Assembly: GCA_025356475.1 (NCBI GenBank)
Contig: JANXSX010000159.1
Location: 1 to 54,299, forward strand
Source: Isosphaeraceae bacterium
GTDB lineage: Bacteria; Planctomycetota; Planctomycetia; Isosphaerales; Isosphaeraceae
DNA length: 54,299 bases
Direction of reading: 5' to 3'
The translations under genes were made by a program, and so were the position numbers. The notes below the pieces were generated by a model, which did not search any database, was not told where the DNA came from, and saw only the letters and a program-made list of their open reading frames with translations. Shown here in pieces: positions 8,060 to 16,034 of this stretch (within the stretch, counting starts at the first letter, position 1; each line of letters opens with the position of its first letter).

Positions 8060-9724
8060 TCATTTCTTTTTCATCACCTTGGGGATCGACGTATTGACCA
8101 CGGGGTTTGCCGAGGTCGAGGTGTTGGGAATGACGGAGTTGTCGAACGGGCGAGTGTTTTTGTGCTTGGTCGTTCTTGGAGTCTGGTAGAGCCCGCCGGC
8201 GTCGGGGATAGCGATGCCCGGGACGATCAAGGGTCGCCTTGTGTACGGGGCTTCGGGGTTATTGGGCGGAATGACTGGGCCCGAGGAGAACGAGACATTC
8301 TTGGCGAAGAAAGCCTTGGTCGGGGTATCGGGAGTCAGGGCGCTGTTGTCAATGGAACCTTCGACCTTTGCTGTAATGCTACCGTGCTCGAGCACGAGGT
8401 CATTGGGAGTGCCATACGTCAGGTTAATGTCAGGCTGCACCGAGGCGGCGAAGACGGAGTTCTTGACAGAGCCTGCAACACGCACCTGCATAGAGCCGCT
8501 TGTCTGAGCTGTCGGATTAGTTGTCACCGCTGTCTGAGTTGAGAACGCATTCGAGAGACCTTGGACATATCCAGAGAGGATCTCCGAATCGACCACGTCG
8601 CCACCGATCAGCACCCGTCCGATCTTTCCCGACGAAGTGACGTTGGCATTGATCGCCCCTCGGTTTGCGGAGAGCAACTCGATGCTTGCCGTGTTGATAA
8701 TCACGTTATCCATCCCGCGACCGAACGAGATGTTGCGCGATCCAATCGGGGTCAGCAGGAAGATGTTATTCGTCTCACCACCAATGAAGAAGTTCGCGAG
8801 CCGATCATTGGTAACCACGGAGAAGTTGGTGGCATTTCCACCGACACGGACGTTGCCGATCGCCCCCGTGATTCCGCTCGTGTCGGGGACCGACTCGACG
8901 ATCGTGCCGCCGGCGAATTGCGCGCTTGGGAACGAGCTGTTGCCAAGGATCGCGTTGGCCTGGAATAGGTCAAGACGACCGTTGACCGTAAAGATCACGC
9001 TATCTTGGGTGGGCGAGGTGGTTGTCGATGCTGCGGCCTGGCCGCTCGTGATCGACTGGTCGATGATCACGCGAGTCGAGCCGAATGCGGGCAGGCCCAG
9101 CCGGATCGCAAACGAGTCGTTGACCCCGTTCTGGTTCAGGCGCTGGCTGTTGGTCGTTCCGAAGAAGGCGGTTGTGTCGGCACCACCAAAGCGGAAGCTG
9201 TTCACACCGTCAGGGATACTGATCGAAGCCTTGGGGGTTCCCGCCGTCGACGGCGTCGCGGGCGCTGTGTCGCCGAGCCAGAAGTTAGGCATATCGATCG
9301 ACAGGAGCCCACTCCCGGTAAGCGGCTTATTGTTATTGATAAGCTCGGTGGTGTTTAGATTACCGGTCGTGCTGTTGGCCGTCGCGGCGGTGCGATTCGC
9401 TAGCTCGGTGAGGTTTCCGAAGAACACCTTGCCATCGCCGGTCGACGCCTTTTTGACGGTCGCGATGATCTTGGTCTGGAGCGGGTTCGTGCCTGCCACC
9501 TCGATGGACCTGATCAATGCCGGGGTTGTCAGTGGGGCTGGGCTTCCCGTCGAATCGTTTTGGTTGGTGACCCGAAGGGCACCAGGCCCAATGAGGCGGA
9601 TCGTCCACCGATCCCCGTCGATGTCTATCCCGGAGACAGTGCCGGACAACATTTGCCGACCTTCGAGGTCTTCGGCCACAGGTCGCGTGGCACGGTTCCG
9701 GCCTAATTCATTCCGCATCGCCAT
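8060..9724 (-). CDS. Surface/exported repeat protein with LEGRQMLSG signal
   Basis: This 554-residue protein has the N-terminal planctomycete motif DLEGRQMLSG at residues 19-28, a form of the LExRxLLS-type signal found at the start of many large planctomycete surface proteins. I chose ATG 9724 because GGAG lies eight bases upstream; a TTG at 9793 is an alternative. The rest is rich in Thr, Ser, Asn and Gly. Short strands such as NVRVGGNAT, NFFIGGETNN and GRVLIGGDVV recur in the middle, which suggests a beta-helix or beta-sandwich. The C-terminal end has no membrane anchor and ends in KVMKKK. No enzyme motif is seen. Function is unknown; a cell-surface role is inferred. Confidence 0.8.
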   Translation of the reverse strand: MAMRNELGRNRATRPVAEDLEGRQMLSGTVSGIDIDGDRWTIRLIGPGALRVTNQNDSTGSPAPLTTPALIRSIEVAGTNPLQTKIIATVKKASTGDGKVFFGNLTELANRTAATANSTTGNLNTTELINNNKPLTGSGLLSIDMPNFWLGDTAPATPSTAGTPKASISIPDGVNSFRFGGADTTAFFGTTNSQRLNQNGVNDSFAIRLGLPAFGSTRVIIDQSITSGQAAASTTTSPTQDSVIFTVNGRLDLFQANAILGNSSFPSAQFAGGTIVESVPDTSGITGAIGNVRVGGNATNFSVVTNDRLANFFIGGETNNIFLLTPIGSRNISFGRGMDNVIINTASIELLSANRGAINANVTSSGKIGRVLIGGDVVDSEILSGYVQGLSNAFSTQTAVTTNPTAQTSGSMQVRVAGSVKNSVFAASVQPDINLTYGTPNDLVLEHGSITAKVEGSIDNSALTPDTPTKAFFAKNVSFSSGPVIPPNNPEAPYTRRPLIVPGIAIPDAGGLYQTPRTTKHKNTRPFDNSVIPNTSTSANPVVNTSIPKVMKKK

Positions 9725-9898
9725 GGACCGAGCTCCCCATCCCTCGCGATTCTCGACTGCCGCCTTCAAGCGCGACTGGCCGAAACCTGGCAATCCACCG
9801 GGCCATTCTTCGTTATCGGTCGCTCAATCCGCCGACTTGAGAGAATCCGTGCGATTCCTGCAATCCGCATGATCGCACTCGACCGAGGAACTCGTCAC

Positions 9899-10267
9899 AT
9901 GCCATCATCCAAGCCACGCCGGCGGCCCTCGGTCAACATCACCCTTGGTCGCGCCAAGCGGCTCAATCGGCTCTTGATGATTCTCTCCGAAGGGCCGACC
10001 AGCCGAGAGCAGATTCTCGCCAGGTTGGTGGTCGGCCTACGCACCTATTACCGCGAACTCGAACTTCTTAAGCGTTTTGCGATCAAAATCACACTGACGG
10101 ACAAGGTCTATCGGCTAAAGACCCCAATTGACCAGGCCCAAGGGCTTCTCCCATTTCCGAACCCTCAGTTGAGTTTCGGCGAAGTCGCGGAACTCTCACG
10201 AGGCAAGGGCCCAGCGGCTCGGAGATTGGCAGAGCTGTTCGCGGCGGTCATTGAGGTTAAAGAGTAA
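9899..10267 (+). CDS. Small HTH DNA-binding protein
   Basis: This 122-residue protein begins with a basic stretch (KPRRRPS) followed at about residues 17-75 by a winged-HTH like that at the N-terminus of WYL-type regulators: RLNRLLMILSEGPTSREQI, then a recognition-helix region RTYYRELELLKRF and a wing ending in DKVYRLKTP. The WYL domain that usually follows is absent. ATG 9899 has GAGGAA eight bases upstream and is preferred over ATG 9869. It is divergent from the surface protein gene, with about 170 bases between starts, so it could regulate that gene; this is only inference from position. Confidence 0.7.
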   Translation: MPSSKPRRRPSVNITLGRAKRLNRLLMILSEGPTSREQILARLVVGLRTYYRELELLKRFAIKITLTDKVYRLKTPIDQAQGLLPFPNPQLSFGEVAELSRGKGPAARRLAELFAAVIEVKE

Positions 10268-10542
10268 CCGCGATCGAATTTGCTTCTGGCGAGTGCCAGT
10301 TGCGACACCCGGCTTCACTCGTTGAGGGCACCGAGTTTCGTGCGTTAACTGGCGAAGGCGGCGTGATCTCTGTTATATGTTGCAAGACGATGTCGCGCCT
10401 GCGCCTCCCCCAGCAGTTGCAGGCAATTTGCTCCTCCGACAAGTACAATTGCGCCCCAAATGGCTTTGGCGACCGTGTGGTATGTGGATTGCGTGCTGAC
10501 AGGGTCCGTAGAGATGGGGACGTGTGTTTTAGGGAGACTCGA

Positions 10543-11478
10543 ATGGTCAGACCGAAAGCGGTCGGTGGGTTGTTTAAGGAAACGTTCCAAGCCTGGTACG
10601 CGGATAACACGTTCCAGCTTGGGGCGGCCCTCGCCTACTACTCGGTCTTCTCGCTCGCTCCGATTCTGGTCATTGCGATCGCGGTCGCGAGCTTGTTCTT
10701 TGGTGAAGAGGCTGCACGCGGTGGCATTGCTGAAGCGATCACCGACACAGTGGGACCTCGCGTTGCTGACGCGATCCAAGAGACCCTGAAACAGACAGCC
10801 CAGACGCATTCGAGTGGATTCGCCACCATGATGAGTCTTGCCCTGCTCCTTTTTGGAGCCTCCGCGCTGTTTAGCCAGCTTCAGCAATCGTTAAACATTG
10901 TATGGGGGGTCAAGGCGCGACCAGGACGCGGCTGGCTGAACATGATCAAAGATCGTTTCTGGTCATTTGCGATCGTGCTCGGGGTCGGATTTCTGCTGCT
11001 TGTATCGTTGGTAATTGATACGAGTCTCTCGGTCGTCGCGACCTTATTGCACCCGTCCACTCTTCCTGGCGGTGTCTATCTCTGGGCCGGGCTCCATTGG
11101 ATGATCTCACTCGGTTTCGTTACCGTGCTCTTCGCTATGATTTATAAGCTGCTCCCCGATGTGAAGCTCACCTGGCGCGACGTTTGGGTCGGCTCAGTTG
11201 TGACGGCAATCTTTTTCGTGATCGGCGAGCATCTTATCGGATACTACTTAGCAAGCAGCAGTTGGATCTCGGCTTATGGAGCCGCCGGCTCGCTCGTGGT
11301 CCTTCTTCTCTGGGTCTTCTATTCCTCACAAGCGTTTCTCCTGGGAGCGGAGTTCACCCAGGTCTATGCCCGAAGGCTAGGTCGACCACTCGTTCCAGAA
11401 GACTGCGCCGAGCCTCTTACTGCGGATGACCGGGCTCGGCAAGGGATGCAGCCGATCCAGCGTTTTACCCCTAAATGA
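10543..11478 (+). CDS. YihY/BrkB-family inner-membrane protein
   Basis: This 311-residue protein has the YihY/virulence-factor BrkB family pattern: an amphipathic start, then FQLGAALAYYSVFSLAPILVIAI (family signature ALAYYxxFSLxP), a loop with two Gly-rich turns, and five more membrane segments. The signature GAxLxxQLQxSLNxxWxV is seen as GASALFSQLQQSLNIVWGV. The short tail is cytoplasmic and polar. ATG 10543 with AGGGAG ten bases upstream is preferred over the upstream start at 10300, whose 81 extra residues do not fit the family. The family was once annotated as RNase BN, which is wrong. Its transport role is unsettled. Bases 10268-10542 before it hold nothing I can assign. Confidence 0.9.
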   Translation: MVRPKAVGGLFKETFQAWYADNTFQLGAALAYYSVFSLAPILVIAIAVASLFFGEEAARGGIAEAITDTVGPRVADAIQETLKQTAQTHSSGFATMMSLALLLFGASALFSQLQQSLNIVWGVKARPGRGWLNMIKDRFWSFAIVLGVGFLLLVSLVIDTSLSVVATLLHPSTLPGGVYLWAGLHWMISLGFVTVLFAMIYKLLPDVKLTWRDVWVGSVVTAIFFVIGEHLIGYYLASSSWISAYGAAGSLVVLLLWVFYSSQAFLLGAEFTQVYARRLGRPLVPEDCAEPLTADDRARQGMQPIQRFTPK

Positions 11479-11567
11479 CCTGCCTCAGAGCCTAGGCTGG
11501 CTGGCCCGATTTTGACAGTAATCACGAGATGACCATTTGAGCAGAGCATTCTCCAGGAGATCGACCG

Positions 11568-11783
11568 ATGAGCGATAAGAAGAACAAACCGCATCACCGA
11601 GACCATCATGCCAACCCCCCGGAAGTGTCGCACGCAGGCTGGAGACAGGCCCACAAAGACTGGCGTCTCTGGGCAGCCGTGACCTTGATGCTCGTGGCCA
11701 TCATGACTTATGTGATGACGATGGATGAGTCGATCGCTCCCGGTGGCAAGCCACAGCCGGTCGTCCCTGCGGCTCCGGGTTAG
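11568..11783 (+). CDS. Small single-pass membrane protein
   Basis: This 71-residue protein has a His/Lys-rich soluble N-terminus (MSDKKNKPHHRDHH), one hydrophobic segment at about 35-52 (LWAAVTLMLVAIMTYVMT), and a short Pro-rich tail. AGGAG lies about ten bases upstream of the ATG. Many planctomycetes carry such small proteins. I do not recognise a family; the His-rich stretch could bind metal, which is inference. It follows the YihY gene by 89 bases and may be co-transcribed. Confidence 0.75.
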   Translation: MSDKKNKPHHRDHHANPPEVSHAGWRQAHKDWRLWAAVTLMLVAIMTYVMTMDESIAPGGKPQPVVPAAPG

Positions 11784-11823
11784 TCGGCAATCGCCAGGCT
11801 TGAATCGTCGGCTGGAATACGCC

Positions 11824-13443
11824 CTAGGGAAGGAGCCGAACCCCTAGGGTGGTATTCATGTCGAGCATGCTTCGACGATGGCGTATCAGAGCCTCGCGAT
11901 AGGCTTTCGCGGCATCGTCTTGCTCGTTGAGTCGATCGAAATAGTCGCTGAGTTGCAGCTTACCCGCCGCGAAATCAGCCAATGTTTTTATGCGTGCTTC
12001 CCGGGCGCGGGGGAGTATGGTCTGCTCGGCACGTCGCAAGGTTTGCTGCGAGCTGCGATACTCACGTTCAGCGACCCGGACCTCAGTCGTGATTCGGCGC
12101 TCGATTGCCGTGGTCTCAACCTGAGTCTGGGTCACATTGTGCTGCGCCCGAGCGATGTTGCCCTGATTTCGGTTATAGAGGGGCAGGGGGATCGTCAAGC
12201 CCGTCGACCAAGAACGTCCACTCGGCTGATGCGAGCTCCGATTGTCCTGGTAAGTGATCGGGTCATAGAACAGGAAGACGTCGTCGAATCGATTGGCCCT
12301 GGCCAGTTTCACTTCGAGCTGGGCGCGTCCGATGCCTCGGCGGCTGGCGACCAGATCAGGCCGGTTGGCCAGGGCGAGACGCGTCAAATCTTCAAGCGAG
12401 TTCGGCAGCGGTGCGACGTTCCGGAGGGTTCCCTTGGGTTGAAGTTTATCAACCTCAGGGGGAGTCATGTTCAGCAGGAGTCCCAACGAGTCGCGGACAT
12501 CTTCAAACGAATGTTCCGCGTCATCCAAGGCGTCTCGAGCTTTCTCGAGTTGGGCCTCCAGACGGGCAACTTCATCGCGGTCCTTCAGGCCGAGACGGGC
12601 ACGACTGACAACCTGCTCTTGGTTCCGAACCGCAGATTGTGCCGACATGACTTCGATGCGGGCCGACTGAAGATCAACGAACGTTCGATAGAGGTTCCCA
12701 ACTTGCCGACGAGCCGCGTCTCGAAATTGCGCCTCGATCGTGCTCTTAGCAGCCCGGGCGACATCGACTCGCGACTTCCGCTTATGCGAGAGGTCTAACG
12801 GATGCGTGATGCTAAAGTCGTACTCGGTGGGGCCAAGAGGGCGGGCCGAGTTGTAGGCCCCATAAGGGATGAACTGAGTATCGCCGTAGATTAACGGATT
12901 GGCTCGCAAGCCTGCTGTCAAGATATCGGCGTCCGCCTGATTGATCTCATACGTGAGGGCTAGGAGGTCAAGATTCGCCGTCAGCAGCCGAGCCAAAGCG
13001 GCATCCAAGGTCAAGCCATCAGCCGGCCCTTCGTCACTGACAAACGATTCCAGAGGAATTCCAAGCGACGTGTCCGAAGGAGGCTTGGTTGCAGAGTCGG
13101 GCAGAGCCGATGGGAGATCCAACGGGTTCATCGCATTCGCAGTGGCCGGCTTCGTGACTTGACCCGTCTTGAGGAGTTTCTTAGGGATGCGACCCGCTCC
13201 ACCTCGGGCTCTGCCACCGATAATCTGCGGGTCTTGGTTCGAGAATTCGCTAGGTGCAAGCGTCCCTGGCGAACTTCCGATGCTAGGCACGATCGACGGA
13301 GGGCTCAAGCTAACCGCATCCGGGAGACCTCCGCCGACTCCACGCGCGGTCGGCGACTGCCCCGAGACCATCACAGCCGGAGAAAAGGCCATCACCAAGA
13401 CGATGAGCTTGGATACCCAAGTCGCCGTTCGACCGCTGATCAT
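11824..13443 (-). CDS. TolC-family outer-membrane efflux protein
   Basis: This protein (539 residues from ATG 13443) is a TolC/CusC-type outer-membrane factor. It forms a trimeric channel through the outer membrane and periplasm. A signal peptide is seen at the start (WVSKLIVLVMAFSPAVMVSG), then a Pro/Ser-rich linker of about 120 residues, then two OEP repeats: LTLDAALARLLTANLDLLAL and, later, SLEDLTRLALANRPDLVASR. Long Ala/Gln/Glu-rich helices lie between them. A GTG at 13452 is another possible start; the frame is open to 13563. No inner-membrane pump or adaptor gene lies beside it, so the partner is elsewhere. Confidence 0.88.
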   Translation of the reverse strand: MISGRTATWVSKLIVLVMAFSPAVMVSGQSPTARGVGGGLPDAVSLSPPSIVPSIGSSPGTLAPSEFSNQDPQIIGGRARGGAGRIPKKLLKTGQVTKPATANAMNPLDLPSALPDSATKPPSDTSLGIPLESFVSDEGPADGLTLDAALARLLTANLDLLALTYEINQADADILTAGLRANPLIYGDTQFIPYGAYNSARPLGPTEYDFSITHPLDLSHKRKSRVDVARAAKSTIEAQFRDAARRQVGNLYRTFVDLQSARIEVMSAQSAVRNQEQVVSRARLGLKDRDEVARLEAQLEKARDALDDAEHSFEDVRDSLGLLLNMTPPEVDKLQPKGTLRNVAPLPNSLEDLTRLALANRPDLVASRRGIGRAQLEVKLARANRFDDVFLFYDPITYQDNRSSHQPSGRSWSTGLTIPLPLYNRNQGNIARAQHNVTQTQVETTAIERRITTEVRVAEREYRSSQQTLRRAEQTILPRAREARIKTLADFAAGKLQLSDYFDRLNEQDDAAKAYREALIRHRRSMLDMNTTLGVRLLP

Positions 13444-13825
13444 CCTGATCACACTATTGCTGACCTTCTGATTTCCGGGGCTCTTCTCTCGACTCTTCCC
13501 AACTATCGGTTCCCATGATCGTTGGATTGCAACGATTCTTCTAGCTGGCTCCCGTAACCCCAAGAGATTGGAAGTGCTGCCAGATCCTGAGTCGCTGCTC
13601 TTAAGATCGCCCAGAAAACCGAATAGGACGGAAGCAGGGGCTCGAGCCGAACCCGCCCGCTGTGGTGGAAACCTGACTGGCGCAGAAAGCTCGCCTCGTC
13701 ATTGAGGCTGAGTGAAATCGATTGGCTAGGCAATGATCGCCGGATATGAGCAAGTCAAAGAGCGAAAGGCCTTGCCGAGTAAGATCCTACCACCCGAGCG
13801 GTGGGGGAATTCTATGAAGGCCTAG
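13444..13825. other. Gap between tRNA-Ala and the TolC-type gene
   Basis: These 382 bases hold the leader of the TolC-type gene and the tail of the tRNA transcript. A small GCCTC/GAGGC hairpin lies near 13690-13706. Open frames here have no family features or good ribosome binding sites. I see no further RNA gene. Confidence 0.3.
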
Positions 13826-13898
13826 TGGAGCGAAAGGGGATCGAACCCTCAACCTCAGCATTGCGAACGCTGCGCTCTCCCAATTGAGCTACCGCCCC
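13826..13898 (-). tRNA. tRNA-Ala (anticodon CGC)
   Basis: The minus strand folds as a full 73-base cloverleaf. The acceptor stem GGGGCGG pairs with TCGCTCC (two G-T pairs) and A is the discriminator. The D-arm is GCTCAATTGGGAGAGC, the anticodon loop is TTCGCAA with anticodon CGC, and the T-arm is GAGGGTTCGATCCCCTT. CCA is not encoded. It reads GCG alanine codons. Confidence 0.95.
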
Positions 13899-14299
13899 GG
13901 CAGAGATGATATTACCTCTTGAGAAGCACAATTGCAAGTCGTTGAGAGGCATTTCAGTCAGTGCAGTGACAAGCCTGAATCGGATCATAAAATCTCGCGA
14001 CAAGCCTGCATCGACAATTCAAATGGGAGAAATGGGTGGATTGAGCAGATTATGGCAGGGGAGATTGGGTTCGTTTGGGTGGTCGTTGTGAGCGTGTCCT
14101 GTCAGAGACTCGACTTTTGAGCATTACTCAGTCTCGATTTTCTCTACAGGTGTACAGGAGGAATGGGTAAAATGAGACGGTTAGTCACAACATTCTGATC
14201 TTGAATCGCGACCCATCTTAGCTCGGGAACTGTGTCCGCTGGATTGCTACAGGGGAAAGCCCTAAGATCATGGACCTGCTTGCACATTGGAGACCCACC
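13899..14299. other. Intergenic region before the metallopeptidase gene
   Basis: These 401 bases carry the promoter region of the tRNA (minus strand) and of the metallopeptidase gene (plus strand). AGGAGG at 14156-14161 precedes a tiny frame (ATGGGTAAAATG...) of 11 codons that I do not call. No repeat, RNA gene or clear promoter was recognised. Confidence 0.3.
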
Positions 14300-15070
14300 A
14301 TGACGTTACGATTTCCCAAGCTACTGATCCTTGGCTTGGCCTGCTATCTGTGTCACTCAGTCATTGCCCAAGAAACGACCCATGAGGAGTCGACTTCTCG
14401 CCAGGAACCCACGAAGCGTGCGACTGCAAAATTCGACCCGACGGATCGCTACGAGACGCGTCAGATCGAAGGCTGGTCTGTTCTTATCAATAAAGGCTTT
14501 CTTGCCGATCATCCTGAGTTGGCCAAACAAACACTTGAGCTCTTGCGCGTTCAACTCTATCAAATTCTTCGCACGCTCCCGAAAAAGGTCGATGATCCTC
14601 TCAGGACGATCAAGATCTGGGTCGAGTTCAACGAGCCTCATCATCCGTGCATGGCCTATCACCCCGGAGCGGACTGGCTCCGTGAGAATGGGATGAACCC
14701 GGAGAAAGCGAAGTGTGTGGAAATTGCGAATGCCAAGAATTTCCTCGAATGGACGATAGCCCAGCCTTGGATGGTCCTCCACGAGCTCGCCCATGGGTAT
14801 CATGACCTGTTTCTCGAGCAGGGTTATCAGAACCCGGATCTTGACGCGGCTTTCGGTCACGCCAAGCAGGCCAAGATCTATGAGTCCGTCCTGCGGATCA
14901 ATGGACGCGACGACAAGGCCTACGCCCTGACAAACTCGATGGAATACTTCGCTGAAGCCACCGAGGCCTACTTCGGCACCAACGACTTCTACCCCTACGT
15001 CAGGTCCGAACTCGAGCGCCACGATCCCCAGCTCTTTACGCTCCTGAAGCGGCTCTGGAAGGTCGATTGA
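14300..15070 (+). CDS. Exported zinc metallopeptidase-like protein (HExxH)
   Basis: This 256-residue protein starts at ATG 14300 with GGAG seven bases upstream. It has a signal peptide (RFPKLLILGLACYLCHSVIA) and a short polar linker. The zinc motif HELAHGYHD lies at residues 161-169 (ligands H161 and H165, catalytic E162). A later Glu in NSMEYFAEATEAYFG is a good candidate for the third ligand, as in gluzincins of the anthrax lethal-factor-like group. It should act in the periplasm or outside. The next gene begins 29 bases later, so the two are probably one transcription unit. No substrate can be assigned. Confidence 0.82.
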   Translation: MTLRFPKLLILGLACYLCHSVIAQETTHEESTSRQEPTKRATAKFDPTDRYETRQIEGWSVLINKGFLADHPELAKQTLELLRVQLYQILRTLPKKVDDPLRTIKIWVEFNEPHHPCMAYHPGADWLRENGMNPEKAKCVEIANAKNFLEWTIAQPWMVLHELAHGYHDLFLEQGYQNPDLDAAFGHAKQAKIYESVLRINGRDDKAYALTNSMEYFAEATEAYFGTNDFYPYVRSELERHDPQLFTLLKRLWKVD

Positions 15071-15099
15071 TCGGGTAATCCCCCACTGGAGATCCCACC

Positions 15100-15990
15100 G
15101 TGCGACGAATCTTGCCGCTCTTACTTCTGGTGTTACTTGCCGCGAACACCCCCGATCAGGGATTTCCCAAGCAACTCGTAAACTGGAAACCCGTGCAAGC
15201 AGAGCCAGTTTTCACAGGAACCGGTGATGATGCCTCGTGGGATAAGAAGATTCGTGAGCGTGGCTTCATCCTCTTCGATCAGGGGATGTACCACCTCTGG
15301 TACACCGGTTATAACGATGCGAAGTCCCCCAACCGATTTCTGGGGCACGCGACTTCAGCCGATGGGCTGACCTGGAAACGCGACCCCGCCGGGCCATTTG
15401 TCACCGATTCCTGGGTTGAAGATATGTGCGTCATCAAGCAAGATGGTGTGTATTGGATGTTCGCGGAAGGCAAAAACGATATCGCCCATCTCTTGAAATC
15501 GACAAACGGACAGGACTGGACCGAACTTGGACCACTTGATGTTCGACTCAAAGATGGTCGACCCATTGAGGCGGGCCCCTACGGAACTCCTACGGCATGG
15601 TACGAGAACGGTCTCTGGTATCTGTTCTACGAACGACGAGATCAAGCCGTTTGGCTGGCGACTTCGCGTGACATGAAGATTTGGACAAATGTGCAGGATG
15701 AACCAGTCTTGACGATGGGTCCAGAAGCTTATGATTCGACAGCGGTGGCGATGAATCAGATCATCAAGGAGTCAGGCTGGTATTATACGTTTTACCATGC
15801 CAACGAGCATCGTCCCTGGAAGGACTGGACGACGAACATCGCCCGCTCGCGTGATTTGATCCACTGGGAAAAGTATGCAGGCAACCCATTGATCCGCAAC
15901 AATTGTTCAAGCCCGATCATTGTCGATGGACCAGGGGGTCGTAGGCTTTACACCATGCATCCCGACGTCCGTGTCTTCGAAACCAAGTAG
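15100..15990 (+). CDS. Exported five-bladed beta-propeller, glycosidase-like
   Basis: This 296-residue protein starts at GTG 15100 with GGAG upstream and a signal peptide (RRILPLLLLVLLAANT). The body has repeated GH32/GH43/GH130-type blades: GMYHLWYTGYNDA, HATSADGLTWKR, GVYWMFAEGKND, GLWYLFYERRD and SRDMKIWTN. These show the common sequence in which a Trp/Tyr strand is followed by S-x-D-x-x-x-W. Acidic residues in the blades could be catalytic, but I cannot name the family. It may hydrolyse or bind a glycan outside the cytoplasm. It pairs with the metallopeptidase gene before it. A perfect hairpin covers its stop codon. Confidence 0.82.
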   Translation: MRRILPLLLLVLLAANTPDQGFPKQLVNWKPVQAEPVFTGTGDDASWDKKIRERGFILFDQGMYHLWYTGYNDAKSPNRFLGHATSADGLTWKRDPAGPFVTDSWVEDMCVIKQDGVYWMFAEGKNDIAHLLKSTNGQDWTELGPLDVRLKDGRPIEAGPYGTPTAWYENGLWYLFYERRDQAVWLATSRDMKIWTNVQDEPVLTMGPEAYDSTAVAMNQIIKESGWYYTFYHANEHRPWKDWTTNIARSRDLIHWEKYAGNPLIRNNCSSPIIVDGPGGRRLYTMHPDVRVFETK

Positions 15991-16014
15991 GTGGGGACAG
16001 CCCCACCTACTTGG
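15983..16014. terminator. Perfect hairpin over the stop codon, between convergent genes
   Basis: Fourteen bases at 15983-15996 pair exactly with 16001-16014; the loop is ACAG. The left arm includes the TAG stop of the propeller gene at 15988-15990. There is no T-run on either side. It lies between two convergent genes and may act as a weak bidirectional terminator or mRNA end protector. Confidence 0.55.
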
Positions 16015-16034
16015 AGCGATCTCATGACAAGCGG

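Noticed and set aside
8637-9872. 411-codon open frame on the plus strand
   Set aside because: It is antisense to the LEGRQMLSG protein, which has a recognisable signal and repeat structure. No ribosome binding site or motif supports the plus frame.
14156-14197. Tiny frame after AGGAGG (MGKMRRLVTTF)
   Set aside because: Eleven codons with the Shine-Dalgarno almost touching the ATG are not enough to call a leader peptide.
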